Shown here: positions 45,597-57,734 of the stretch, in pieces
How positions within the stretch are numbered: the stretch's first letter is position 1
Layout: each line of letters begins with the position of its first letter
Assembly (NCBI GenBank): GCA_037957365.1
Contig: JARHVA010008412.1
Coordinates: forward strand, 372,001 to 436,000
Direction of reading: 5' to 3'
From: Torreya grandis
Taxonomy: Eukaryota > Streptophyta > Pinopsida > Cupressales > Taxaceae
Length of the DNA: 64,000 nt
Translations under genes and position numbers: made by a program
The notes under the pieces: model-generated
What the model saw: only the letters and a program-made list of their open reading frames with translations
Databases searched by the model: none
Told to the model about the DNA's origin: nothing

Positions 45597-48010
45597 ATCT
45601 CATCATGTATCACTAAGATGTAACAAGGGATGGTTCTTTGAGAAAGAACATAAGGACACACATAACATTGATGCTAAAAAAAGTTATAGTATTTTAAAAG
45701 CATAAAATAACTGAAAGTAGATGAATGAAAAGGAAACTAATCTAAAAAGTAAATATGATGCATACCTTGACTTACCTTTATCATGAGATGGTTATCTTTC
45801 ATGTTGTTATTTTTAATTTTGTAGGGCATAGAGACTACTTTTGACAAACCCAAGAATATAAAACTAAAGAGAAAAAAAAATGCAAGAAAAACCAAGATAG
45901 ATGATGTTATCAAGATAGGATGTACTTGAGAAATTTGGCAAGATGGGGTGATAGCTTCTATGTTAGACCAAATGACCAAGTCAAATAATTAGATTAAATT
46001 AGATAATAGAAAATCCAATACTACTAAATACTAAAAAACTCAGACAAGCTATCCGAAAATAAGAAATGCAAACTCACCAAATCAAACCAAGGATACATGT
46101 TAGACAAGATGGTAAAACAAAAAAAAATAAATGGTAAAAAGACTAACTACAAAAAAAAATGATAAAATAACATTGATGAGTGAGCAATAATAATCCACAT
46201 CTCAATCATCAATGGAAAAAGGTGAATAAAATGGAAAACAACATTGTTGAGTGAGCAATAAAAAAATACATCTCACTCAACAATGGAAAAAGGGTATGAA
46301 TTAAGTTGTCTATAACAATAAGACAAAAAAATCATGATAAATGGTAAAATTAAATTAAAGTAAGTTTATTGAATATAAAGTTATGTAACTAAAATGATCT
46401 ATAGTTTCTCAAACATGTTGTTTCACTTTAAGGATATATAAATTTAAAAAAAATTAGTGCTAGCATGTTTTTAAGAGGTGAAAAAGAAGGAATTAAGAAG
46501 AGGGAAAATAGATTTGGAATCATAATTTGGATATCAAGGGGGCAAAATGAAATGGGTGGAGGGGAGAATGAAGGAAAAACCAAAGTAGAGAGAACTCTTT
46601 ATCAAAGTTAAGACACTCAAATTAGGTTTGTCAAAATAAGAGGAATTTTGACCTTAAGGACTATGAAAAACTTCTCTTAGCCACACAAGTCTTGGGTAAA
46701 TAAATGGAGTATATAGATCATCCCATGAAGTCTATATACATGAAAATTAAAATAGACCTACCTCCCCACAACATGTTCCCCATTGTTCAAGATGCATTAT
46801 AGATCCATCAGTCTACTAAGAATATTAGGTATTTGCATGATAAAGTAAGTAACACCATAGAGTTTTTTATATTAACTTATTCCAATCTACTGGCCTACAA
46901 CACCCCAAAGGACTTCAGCTCTATGTGAAATTGAATATGGAGTTTGAGCTTCAATTAGATATAGGAGATGTGCTTGTAATCATGTCTTTTAGTGTGAATT
47001 TGACTTTTAAGATTTGTATGTTGCCTTTTAAATATCATTTCCTTTGTTTTAAATTATTTGGCTTTCAACTTTATTTTGATGGCTTTTTTCAATTTCTCCT
47101 CCATATGGATTTATAAAACTAAACATGGGTGATAAATATGACTTTCATTTGAAAACTTGGGACAAGGTGGATAAGAGATAACTTCAAAGAGAATGGGGTC
47201 TAAGAGTCTCATAAATCTAGGTGAAATAAAATTTCTATCTTGAATTTGACCTTGTTTTATCCAATGAGGAAATGAGAGAAAGGGGAAATCAAGAGAAATG
47301 ACACATGGAAAAATTTTAATTATTGCAATTGAAAAAAATGCGATAAAGGGAAAAAAGATGAATATAATGATAGAAAAGTGTGATTATTTATCATAAGAAA
47401 AGAGGTAAAGGGAGGAAAACATGCTAATATAAATTTTTGGGTAGATTCAATCTATCAAAAGAAGTAAAAGATAAAGGTTAAGAACAAGGATCAAAAATCA
47501 TGAAAAGAATGGTAATTTTATGAGGGTCGGTTCCTATCCACAGTCTTACAAAGTAAATCATAAAAGAGAGACTCATGAGGGTGCTGATAAGCAAGAGAAA
47601 AGCAAAGTGAGGGATCTTTTTTTCAAATCACCTCATAAACAAAAACCCAAAGGATGCCAAAACAACATTGGCAAGCAGCAAAAAGAGATAAATTATTAAA
47701 AAGTTATGGTTTATTAGGGATGTTGGGTCCTATCCACATTTTTACAAAGTAACTCACAAAAGAAACCCCAAGGGGTGAAAAACAAGAGAAAATTCTAGAA
47801 AATAAGGAAGACTATGGTACATCAAGAAACCAAAAGACCAAAAGGTAGGACTAAAGTTTTGTGAAAAGAAAGAAACTATTGTAGAACCCATACTTAAGTA
47901 ACCTAAAAAAATTATTATAAGGATATAAATATAAAACATGACAAGAAGGAAATAGTTAGGCAACGTAATTTTTAATGAATTGAGAGTTAGTGGGCTCTTT
48001 GAAAACATGA
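45597..48010 (-). other. Element C 3' non-coding region
   Basis: About 2.4 kb follow the integrase on the minus strand. There are no recognisable domains. It holds the tandem hairpins at 46171-46285 and a repeated block, TCCTATCCACA..TTACAAAGTAA, at about 47525 and 47727. Small frames such as 47754-48017 read through from the integrase end but lack a family match. Confidence 0.55.
46171..46285. repeat. Two tandem hairpins, 71 bp apart
   Basis: At 46242-46285 the arms CATTGTTGAGTGAG and CTCACTCAACAATG are perfect complements of 14 bp around a 16-nt loop. At 46171-46214 a related unit has arms CATTGATGAGTGAG and CTCAATCATCAATG with few mismatches. The units form one tandem duplication. Confidence 0.85.
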
Positions 48011-49060
48011 CCTTCATTAGTCTGAAGATGACAAGTGCTTAGACCAAGAATGTTTTTAACTAAATATGGACCCCCACCATTTTTGGGCATATTTTACTTC
48101 TTTGTCATGGATGTAATATAATTTAAGGACAAGATCACCAACATTTAAAGTGTCAACTTTAACATGTTTGTTATGTTGTTGGGTGATGTGAGCCTTATAT
48201 TGGCAATTATGTTATAATGTAAAAAGATGACATTCATCAAGAATATTAAGGGTATGATGGTGAGATTCATGAAATTATTCATTGGTAATAATGTCATGAA
48301 TAAATATAATAAGATATGGAAGCTCAAATTCTAAAGGAAGAACTGACTTAGAACCATAGACTAACAAAAATGAAGTTGCCCTAGTGGCAGTACGAATGCT
48401 AGTCTGATAGGCCCAAGGTGTAGGGTAAAGATGAATGTGCCAATCTGTATAGGTTTTAAGAATTGTATTTTGGAGAATTTTGTTAAGAATTTTATTTATG
48501 GACTCAGCTTGACCATTGCATTGTAGATGATAAAGCATGAAAAACTTGTGATTGATCTAAAATTTGGTACAAAGTTGTTTAACATGTTTATTTTTGAAAT
48601 TACCACCATTGTCTAAAATGATGGTATGAGAAACACCAAAGTGGAAAATAACTTGGTTTATAATGAACTTGGATATGTTAGGAATGGTAATATTAACAAG
48701 GGGAATGTCTTATACCCACTTGGTAATGTACTTAGTATCAGTGATGATAAAAACATGCCCATCTTGGGAATGAGAAAGTTTACCAATGAGACCAAATCCT
48801 CATGTGAAAAATGGCCAAGGAGATTTGATGGTTTGAAGCTCAGAATCAAGTGAATGGATAAGGTCATTATAAATCTAACAAGGATTATGCTTCTTAATAT
48901 ATTCAATTGCATCCTTTTCAAGAGTAGGCCAAAACTAACCCATGCATAGGCATATGTGTGTTGTAACATGTCTACTATAGTGACCACCATAAATTCCCCC
49001 ATGTACTTGCTTGAGTAGAGGGGGAACCTTATCTTTCATAACACAATGGAGTTAGGTACC
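48011..49060 (-). pseudogene. Element C integrase
   Basis: On the minus strand the zinc-domain end reads VHGGIYGGHYSRHVT (about 49010-48965). The core has WPFFTWGFGLIGKLSHSQDG (about 48825-48765), where the first catalytic Asp is now Gly. It continues with TKWVEDIPL, then ILDNGGNF (about 48620), then CNGQAESINKILNKILQ (about 48520-48470), which keeps the Glu. SIRTATRATSFLLVYGSKSV and LPLEFELPYL follow in the open frame 48275-48538. It ends in a KVDTLNVGDLVLK-like box (about 48150). Several stops and shifts are present, so it is dead. Confidence 0.85.
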
Positions 49061-49329
49061 TTTAGTATTGTGATAGTAAAGGATGTTATGTCAAAATACA
49101 TACTTTAAAGCTTGTTTATGAATTCATGTCTTTTCACAAAAATCTAGATCTAGAAGATAAGTTTGATGTTTAAATTATTGAATCATATCTTGATACCAAG
49201 GACTTTATTGAATAATCATAGCCTCAATGTGATAGATAAGTGAGTTAGGTGGTTTGATAGATGATGGAGATTTTTGGATTTATATAATAAAGGAAGGATT
49301 AGAATGAACTTGATGAGGATGAAAGAGAG

Positions 49330-49700
49330 AAGATGAAGAGGCAAGAGAATCAACAATGGAATTTTGGTCTCAAAGAACAGGATCGATAGTGAAAGAGATA
49401 AAGTACTTAGAAAGAGTGGTTGAAATTTGATGATAGGTAATAAGGTCACCATTAACTTGATGACAAATGAGCTGAGAATTTATTAAAGCATGAAGATATT
49501 AGACGTCTAGATCAAAATCAACTCTCATGCCTAAGATAAGAGTTTCGTATTCATCCATATTTTTTATGACATCAAAGGTAAAGTGAAAATCCAAAGGAAT
49601 GATATTACCATGAGAATTAGTGATAATGTAACTTGGCCCATCTCCTTATAGGTATTTAACACCATCAAAGTGGAGGATTCAAGTATCCTCATGTAAGTCA
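49330..49700 (-). pseudogene. Element C extra RNase H domain
   Basis: Minus-strand text ILHFDGVKYL (about 49690-49660, first Asp), then FTFDVIKNMDEYETLILGMR (Glu, about 49575-49525), then LINSQLICHQVNGDLITYH (Asp position now Asn), then DQNSIVDSLASS (last Asp, about 49365-49335). This is the extra RNase H of the Tat lineage, placed here between RNase H and integrase, unlike its position in element A. One catalytic residue is lost. Confidence 0.8.
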
Positions 49701-50420
49701 ACATTAATTTCAAGGAGCTCCATGATAACTACCTTTGATTTAGTAGTACCAGAGGGAGGGGAGGAAATATTTAGGATTATTGGCTTCAAGATCAGTAGTA
49801 AAGATATGAAAATAGTATTTAAGGGATATATCTTTATTAAGACATTCAATAAAAAGGATATTATGATCAGGAATATCATCTTAAAGCAAAGAAGTGGTCA
49901 AAATGGGAGATATGACAAGTTAGTTAGCTATAACTTTCCCTTTAATATATTTGTGTGTGATGATATGGAGATTGAATTCCATAAGAAAAACCATCCATTT
50001 GCCAATTTTATCTCTAGGAAGAATGGCTTTGGAGAATAATTACAAAGGGGGTTAGAATGAATGATGAAATAAGTATTTTGGTATAACATATAATGACAAA
50101 GCTTTTCATCCATAAAATAGATAGTGAGGAAATCATGCTCAACTTTGGTATAATGTGTCTCATAATGAATGAGGCCTTGACTATTATAGTAAATAGCATA
50201 CTATCTTCTTGTATCATCTTATTAGGCAAGCATTTCTCTAACTAAAATAAGTATGGAATAAGTATAGAGAATTAATAGTTTATCATTGGAAGGTGGACAA
50301 AGTGTAAGTGGATGAAGTAATGACTCTTTTATATTATCAAAGGATTTTTTAGATGGATCCATCCATTCTAAATCTCTACCTTTCTTGATAAGGTAATTGA
50401 TGGAGTAAATATGATAAGCC
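49701..50420 (-). pseudogene. Element C canonical RNase H and connection
   Basis: Minus-strand frames 50222-50422, 50014-50229, 49928-50113 and 49679-49879 overlap in sequence and carry RDLEWMDPSKKSFDNIKESL (RT thumb to RNase H), then HYETHYTKVEHDFLTIYFMD-like text, FIIHSNPLCNY and the tether to the next domain (LAKWYMLLSEFDI-type region, here eroded). Order and position fit the RNase H fused to gypsy RT. Frameshifts are frequent. Confidence 0.7.
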
Positions 50421-51180
50421 ATTTTGAGAATAAATTGTTTAATTACCCCAAGTTTACCTAAATAAGTTCAAATATTAGGAATAAATCAAGCAATGGGCAT
50501 GTTAATAATAACACTAATTTCGGTTGGGTCAACATCGATGCCATAGAGAGAGACTAAGAATCCTAAAAATTCACCGCATGTGACTCAAAAAACACATTTG
50601 AAAGGATTAAGTCTAACTTTGTATTTAAAGAAAAAGTCAAAGATGATAAAAAGATTGGAAATATGGTTTTTATGATTTTTAGATTTAATAATTAGATCAT
50701 CCACATAAGTTTTAACAATTTTTTGGATTAGATCATAAAATATGTGAATCATAGTACATTGGTAGTTAGCTCTAGCATTTTTAAGGTTGAAGGGAATTTC
50801 GATGTAACAATAGGCACCCCATTCCATGGTGAAAGTAATCTTTTATTGGTTCTCAAGAGTGATATGAATCTGATTGTATCCCAAGAAACCATCCATAAGA
50901 GACAACATTTTATAACTAGCTATGGAATCAATAATGGCATTTATTAAAGGTAAGTGGAAGTCGTCCTTAGGACAAGCAAAATTAAGATTATATAAATTAT
51001 TAAAAATGTGGATGGCCATAGTGACCTTCTTTTTAATGGGAATAATGTTATAAACCCATTTAGAATAATCCATTGGGTTAATGAATTTAGATCTAGTAGT
51101 TTGATGATTTCCTTGTGACATAGATTAGTAACTTTAGGTGGGAATTTTCATTTCTTTTGATGTACTAGCTTAGTGTTAGG
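50421..51180 (-). pseudogene. Element C reverse transcriptase
   Basis: On the minus strand, MDYSKWVYNIIPIKKK (about 51065), NLNFACPKDDFHLPLINAII (about 50985-50930) and LSLMDGFLGYNQIHI (about 50900) lie in the open frame 50843-51121. WGAYCYIEIPFNLKNARANYQ and the catalytic YVDD (plus 50696-50707) follow in 50585-50827. RLNPFKCVF and GEFLGFLVSLYGIDVDP then follow. The CPKDDFxLP box is typical of plant gypsy RT. Palm residues survive, but stops flank each block. Confidence 0.88.
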
Positions 51181-52480
51181 ATAAGTGATGATGTTATAAA
51201 CCAAAATACTAGGGTCAATACCAAACATGTCTTGGTAGGACCAAGTGAATGCCTCTTGATATTTAACAAAGAATAAGCTAAATTCATCATGCTTAGATGG
51301 TGAGAGTTCTCAAAAAATTGTGATTCAAGGAGAAGATGGGGTACCATATTCTATGCAAGTTATTTCTTTGATAAGCATGGCATTTCCATCTTTAAAATGG
51401 TAAGGTGCGTTAAGCAAGGCTTAAATTGGATGTCTTTTAGGATCAATGTTAGTGAAAAAGTTGTTAAAGTAAGGAGTTTTATTCTTGAAATTTCAATTTT
51501 ATGATGTTTCCAAGGAATTTGAGGATCTTGGGCATGAAGTAACTCAAGCATAGCTTCATCACTAGGCAAGATAGGAAGATGAACATAATATTCAACATCT
51601 ACTTCAAGGTCTATAATTTGATTGTCATGGAAATCATATTCAAAATGTATCTGATAGGCATTAGTTTCCTTGAAATCTAGTGTAATTTCAGAAGCAGATG
51701 ACGAGGATGGATTCAAATAGATGAGAGTGTTGATAGATTCAATGATGAAAGAATAATTTGAAGAAATGATAGGATCCATAGTATGTAGATAATATTTAGG
51801 AGCATCTATAGGTTTAGAAGGTGTAAGTTATTCTACCACTCAAGGAGTATTGGTAAGTGGAGAATTGGAGGGAGGTACATGACCCTTAGGATATAAGTTT
51901 TGATGTGTAGATATGGTATGTACATCTTGATTGAAGGTATAAATTTGGGCTACAATATTTTGATAGTGCTAGACATCCAAGTCTCAAAAGTGAGCTTGGG
52001 CCATGATATATTTTTAATCATATGTTTGAGAAATCATACATACTTGAGATTTGGGGGGGAGTTTTAGAAGGTGAAATCCCAATGTTGTTAAATGTATGAG
52101 GGGATATGGTGAGAGGATCTTGGAATAATTTAGCCACTCCAAAATCATTGCAAGTGAAGGAATATATGGGTAAAGATGGCTCTTAAGTATTTCATGGAAG
52201 GGAAATCAATAATCTCATCCATGATAAGAACAATATGATCTTGGGGTAAGAGAGAAAGAGGAAGCCAATCCACAATATATGGGGGTAGCTTTTTAGTATT
52301 ACAAGTGTGTTGTAACTCATTGGGCTCATCATCATCAAAATTTGAAAGAGTGACTTGAATATCAAGATGCATGTTGATAAAATTAGGAAAAATAGCACTA
52401 TTAATTTTAGAAATTATAGGAATTAGATATTGAGGCTTAAGATTGGGAATATAAATGCTCCATGGGTTAGGATTAGCTTC
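51181..52480 (-). pseudogene. Element C protease-RT linker
   Basis: Minus-strand frames 51165-51347, 51360-51779 (139 codons, the longest) and 52145-52372 lie between protease and RT. They are acidic and Ser/Leu-rich, with no catalytic motif, such as LDFKETNAYQIHFEYDFHDN. A long variable linker at this place is usual for Tat elements. The frame 52145-52372 contains LPPYIVDWLPLSLLPQDHIV. Assignment rests on position. Confidence 0.6.
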
Positions 52481-52890
52481 ATGTTTTTAACATTTTCTGT
52501 TATGTAAGAATTTAATACACTAAATACCAAAAGAGGTGATGGCCCTCATCCAATGAGTACATGGATGATCAAGAATAATGTTATAGGATAAAAGAAGATT
52601 AAGGACCATAATTTTGGTTCTAACAGTCTTAGGTCCAATGGTCAATGGAAGCCAAATACAACCAAGTGGCTTTTGATTAGTTTTGTCAAAGCCATAATAA
52701 GTAATATGATTTTGTTTAATATGATCCTTGTTACAACCAATTTATTAAATTAGCCATAAGTATGTGACATTAATACTAGAACCTTTGTCAACTAGAACTT
52801 TTCAGATAAGGGTGGTATTAATGGCTACTTTGATAGAGGCAGATCATCGGTGTGAAAAGGAATTTCATCATTCATCATGTCCTATTCAAT
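52481..52890 (-). pseudogene. Element C protease
   Basis: Minus-strand text KVLVDKGSSINVTYL (about 52800) replaces the DT/SGSS active site by DKG. It is followed by HITYYGFDKTNQKPLGCIWL, then IGPKTVRTKIMVLN, then SYNIILDHPCTHWMRAI (about 52580-52535), where the family has YNIILGRPWIH. The order matches gypsy protease, and the altered active site and stops make it inactive. Confidence 0.75.
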
Positions 52891-54607
52891 AAATTCAATA
52901 GAAGGCTTGGAATAATGACACATAGTCTCAATGGTATTAACATTAGTTTGTTGAGAATCGATAGAAGGTGGTTATTCATCAATGGAAGATGGATCTTTAA
53001 TTTCTTAAAGTTGTTGCATAAGAAATTTAAGATGATAAGGTGAAGTTAGAACTAATTCCATAAGAAGAATCTTACAAGGCATAGAGTTGAGTTCTTCAGG
53101 AAAATTCCAATGTGATTTAGAATAACCAACATAAGGTTTATAAGGAAAATTAGATTTAGGAGTTATAGATATGGTGGGAGGATTAAAAGGAGGAAGTTGT
53201 TCTTTAGGTTCTTTTGAATCATCATGAGTGGTAGTGGTATCTTTAAGCAATTTTTTTTCTAAAGATGGTTTCTTAGGATTGGTAATAGGATCTTTGTGAG
53301 CTGATTTATGATTATAATTAACCTTAGTATCATTGAAATATTGAGAATTGTTATAATATAGGTCATAAGAAACATTGATGGCATAATCATTATTGACATT
53401 TGATTGATTATTATTTGAAGAATATTTTGGATTATTAGAAGTAGAGGCTTTAAAGTTTTGTCATTTTTGAGATGTGGCAACATACTCTTGATGATGAAGT
53501 TTGATCATAGCCTTATGGTTGAATGAGTCACCAATCATATAAGAAATTAGTGAGCCCTCTACAATATTCATGAGAATTCCCAATGTTGGCATGGAACTAG
53601 TAGAATAGATTGGGATCATACCACTTAGGAGGAGCATTGAGATAAATGAAATGTTTTAAGGGTGGAAAAAAAATGTACATTTATTGAACCAAAAGAGGTG
53701 TATGAGATGGTAAAGGAACATCAAATTCGGTAACTTCAAGTTTGGTTTGGGAAGTATTAATAGCGATAGCATTACATGTTTGAAAATATCCTTTAATAAG
53801 TTTATGATTGGGTTCAAATTACTTCATAAGAAAGTATTGATGCTTATCTTCATTAAGAGATTCATTAAGAGTCTGAGGAGCAAAGGTTCAAACCTTTCAT
53901 TTAAGAGTGGGAGTAAGAATGGTAATAAAGAGTTTGAATAAATTATCTTCAAACATATTATGATCAGTTTTATGGACTAAATATTTCCATATTTTAATAA
54001 AGTCATGAGTCAATTCATTGGGAGATTGTTTAGCATTTATGGAGTGACTAAGACAATTTTTAGGAAGATCATTATGTTGAAACTCTTTAACCAAAGGATT
54101 GACCAAATCTTCAAGTTGCCAAATAGAATGTTTAGGATGTTGATTATACCATTCTAATACATCACCAATGAAAGTTTTGACTAATAGTTTAGTTTTGGAA
54201 AATGTAATAGTTTGGATCCACTCTTTGTAAAGGTTGCCAAAGGCTTTGAGGAATGAAGTAGGGTCATTAGTCCCATCATATTTTATAGTTGGAGTTATGT
54301 TACCAATATCAATGGATATAATGAAGGGATATAAAGGCTCATTTTGAATGGTTTCAAGCATCTTTTTATTCATTATGGGTTGAGGAATAACATTGTTGGA
54401 GGCATACCTAATAGGTGGGGGAATATAATTAGGATTATATTGAGGGTGAATAGTTAGAGGTTGATTAATCACATTTATTAAATGTTGTTGAAGTTGCATC
54501 ATTTGGTTGGTATTAGAGTTTTTCATGATATTCATTTGATGAATGACTTGAACTAAGAGTTGGGTTGTGTTGGGAGGTGAGTTATTGTTGGTTGGAGCAC
54601 TCCCCAA
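52891..54607 (-). pseudogene. Element C gag
   Basis: The minus-strand frame 53897-54607 is open for 236 codons: an Asn/Gln-rich N-terminus (MGSAPTNNNSPPNTTQLLVQ), then PIIMNKK..PLYPFIISIDIG, then TPTIKYDGTNDPTSFLKAFGN (the Gag fold start), LLVKTFIGDVLEWYNQHPKH and LVNPLVKEFQHN, then HDFIKIWKYLVHKTDHNMFE. This is the retrotransposon Gag domain. Downstream the frame continues brokenly through an Asn-rich segment (53259-53483) and PPTISITPKSNFPYKPYVGY (53005-53250). The ATG at 54607 is the plausible start. It is the longest intact frame in the window. Confidence 0.85.
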
Positions 54608-56506
54608 ATTATTATTAGGGGGAGATTATTAGAAGGAGGTCTATTAGTGGAATTTTAAAATATATTTGTATCAATCACTCTTACATTAATTTGGATATTT
54701 TGACAAGTGTCATGATAAGTATGGAAAGGATTGGATCCATCAACTTCATCTTGAGGTGCTATTTGCATCATGTTATAGTTCATAGATGAAGGAGGAGCAG
54801 AAGTACCCCAAGAGTGATGGTTCTCTTGGGAGGAAAAGAGAGGAAGGAATGAACATCACATATAGTATCTAAATGGATTTAGGTTATCCAAAAAGATTCT
54901 GATAGGAGACCTCATTTTGACTAAAGAGAGTTGAACAAGATGCAAAATTGGAGAAATGGGAAATTAGATTGAAAAATAGGAAAATCATGAAATAGAACTA
55001 GGTCGACTAGATCGACCTAGAATAGGAAATAGGGCTTGTGGATTGTACTAGGTCAACTAGGTCAATCTAGTGTAATGCACATAAGCCAAAAAAATATAGG
55101 GTTGACCAGGTTGACCTAGTACAATGAAGAAGAAAGAGGAAAATATTGATAACAAGTTTGGAAATGAAATAAGATAATTTAAAGCTAATCTAAGAAAGTG
55201 TAAAAAGGAAACACACAATCAACTAAATTAATGTTAGCAAATTTAATTGATGCACATAAAGCAAAAACTAACACTAGATAATGCAATATTTTATATCCAT
55301 AATTGTTCAAATAGCAATAAAATAACTTTGAAAGTAAACCTAGATACTTGGTTAACCTAGAATGTTGATTAGATTATTAAGAAATATTTTAAGTGTAAAG
55401 GGATATTGGATATAAGCAAGGTACTAGATAGCAATATAAGGATATTTTTAGGTAAGTTTAGGATGAAAGGTAATGTAGTGGTAATGATATAATATTGGTA
55501 TTATGGCCTACCCCCTCACTTCACACACCACAACAATAATGGTAATGGGTACTTAGCCAAAATATACCATTAACCACACTTTATAATTGACCAGAACATC
55601 AAGTTGGCTTCCCCTTTAGTGATGAAATACAAGTAGGTTAGCCTAAATACTTAAATGTTTAAATGCTTGTTAATGTTTATGTTATTTTTTCATGTGTTCA
55701 AAAGAATATAATAGTGAAACTAAGTGATTGATTTAAAATCCCATAATTAGACTATGTGAGCTATTCTAAGCATGAAAACAACTAAAAAAAGATGTGATTA
55801 AAATATATGGTTTATTCCAATTTTGAAACATGGTATAGTTAAGAAACTATATGGATAATTATACAAAATAATTTTGACAAGGTTAAACCTATATTGTGGA
55901 AGAAAAGTTTGAAAGTGAACTAGGTTGGTCAAGTTGACCTAGTTATTTCAAAAAACAAAGAACACAAAACTAGGTCCATAGGGTCAACCTAATTGACTAT
56001 GTATGGGCAATTTTAAAGATTACAAATTGTGAAAGGAAAGTACAAAAATATAAAGACACAAAGGAATATAAATTGACCTAAATGGTTTAGAGATAAAAAG
56101 GAAAATATTGTTGATCAAGAAACTTGGATCAAACTATAAAAAACCTACAAATTGGGTCAAGCTGGTCAATAAAGCAATACAAGAACCTATTGAAAATGTG
56201 CTAAAAATGCATTATGTTGACTTAATCAACCCGGTAGGATGAAAAATAAGTTTGAAAAACTTGCATTGAGTCAAAATATTCTATCTAATTATTTGAAAAA
56301 AAAAATATTAGTTATGAAACATGTATTAGGTCGAGCTAGTTGAGCTAGTTACCTATTCCTGCAAACCTACGCATAGAGATAAATAACTGGTTTGATAGGT
56401 TTGATCCATCATAGTAAATATATGATAAAAATAATGATGAATATAAATAAAATAAGTGAAATAAATCTTGTAAAATCTTGATTCACATTAGGTTAAGCAT
56501 AATGTA
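54608..56506 (-). other. Element C leader with CTAGGTYGAC palindromes
   Basis: About 1.9 kb lie between the 5' LTR and gag. No gene is seen. It has at least five copies of CTAGGTYGAC-type inverted repeats: 54998-55020 (CTAGGTCGACTAGATCGACC-like), 55046-55074, 55098-55121, 55918-55944 and 55972-56000, with weaker ones near 56218 and 56328. I did not find a convincing PBS next to 56507. Confidence 0.65.
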
Positions 56507-57701
56507 TGTAATCAAAAATGCATCATGTCCATAAATCAATCATAGATCAAATGGGATAGAGCACACATGCACTTTCAATTGGCGAATACAACTATTAAGT
56601 GAGAGCATAACCAATATATTGATCTACTAGACCTGATTAGGGGATCACTCATCATAGCACACCATTTGAGATAGGGTTCCAAATCCTATAATCTAACACA
56701 ATCACACAACAACCCTAAAAGAGTCATATGATTTAATATTTCACTAATATAATAACAACAAAAGTAAATCTAATATAGTGCACACCAAAGCTTGTGGTAC
56801 AAATTAGGTGTTAGTAAATCAAAGTAATAAAAACATGTATAGGGAACTTTAAATAAAGGAAGTATGAGTAACACCCTAATATATAAAATATTAAGAGTAT
56901 TATTATTCGAGCCAATACTTATGCTACTTCTATCTACTAAAAGAGAGGAGAACAAAGTTAGAATATACTTACTTGAATTTGAAACCATTGAGATTCAATA
57001 TCTCCCTTAGCAAAAGGGGATTCACAAGAGGTTGTTATGGTTTGTAAGGATCGCTTTGTTAGGCTAAAGCATCCAAGACCTATCCACAAGCCTAGATTAT
57101 GCAAAATAAGAAACCTAAGATAAGTCTCCTCAAATAGAATAGTGGAAAAGCATATTGCAAAGAAGCATGAGTGAATAATAAATCTTGATTGCATATTATA
57201 ATAATGAATAAAATGACCTTGTATTTAGAGGTAAAACTTACCTTAAAATCATTCAAGAATGTTAGTTGTGCTAGGTTGACCCGATCGACGTAACATGTTT
57301 TTGAGCTAACTTACCAAGTCTGTGTTAAGTCAATTGGGAGGCTAATAAACCAAAATATATAAAATGTCCACAAACTATACTAGGCTAATGAGGTTGACAT
57401 AGTATTATAAATAGGTCAAAAGGGTACCAAGTAAGGAAATGAAGGATATAAAGAAGAAAAAGACTAGAAGACTATGAAAGGGAGGATAAATAGCTTAGGA
57501 AAAGGTTTTAGGAACTAGTTGGATTGGTAATAATATGGAAAAAGGGAAAATAATCCTATGAAGCACCAAAGGTTTTCCCACCCCTTACTTGATACACCAC
57601 TTAGGCATGCACTCAAAGAGATTGAGTCTTGACCTGTTCTTTTAAGATGTAAAGCATCAATATTTGATAAAATTTGAAAATATTATATATATATATATAC
57701 A
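56507..57701 (-). repeat. Element C 5' LTR
   Basis: It matches 44392-45582 over its full 1.19 kb, including ATAGAGCACAC, AACACAATCACA and CTCCCTTRGCCAAAGGGG-like blocks. Its plus-strand right end has a TA repeat expansion absent from the other copy. The palindromes at about 57270 and 57375 match those of the 3' LTR, but are more eroded. Confidence 0.88.
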
Positions 57702-57734
57702 TACATACATACATATATATATATATACACACAT
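57682..57734. repeat. TA and CATA microsatellite at the LTR edge
   Basis: Runs of (TA)n, (CATA)n and again (TA)n followed by ACACACAT span the LTR border. A small hairpin, AATGGGA..TCCCATT, follows at 57747-57766. Confidence 0.85.

Larger units (their letters stand above)
44392..57701 (-). mobile_element. Element C: minus-strand Tat/Ogre-like Ty3/gypsy retrotransposon
   Basis: Direct repeats 44392-45582 and 56507-57701 (1.19 kb each) flank minus-strand gag, protease, RT, RNase H, extra RNase H and integrase, in that order. A second RNase H between RT-RNase H and integrase is the Tat-lineage order. The long leader (about 1.9 kb) and long 3' region (about 2.4 kb) also fit large Tat elements. 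A clean target duplication is not visible; a microsatellite sits at the right edge. All frames are broken. Confidence 0.88.

Noticed and set aside
47754..48017. Hydrophobic 87-codon minus frame as an env-like protein in element C
   Set aside because: The hydrophobic character comes from T-rich antisense of A-rich sequence. There is no ancestral frame across a longer stretch and no cleavage or fusion features.
49722..50039. 105-codon plus frame over element C RNase H
   Set aside because: It is antisense to the RNase H-connection region and has no family features.
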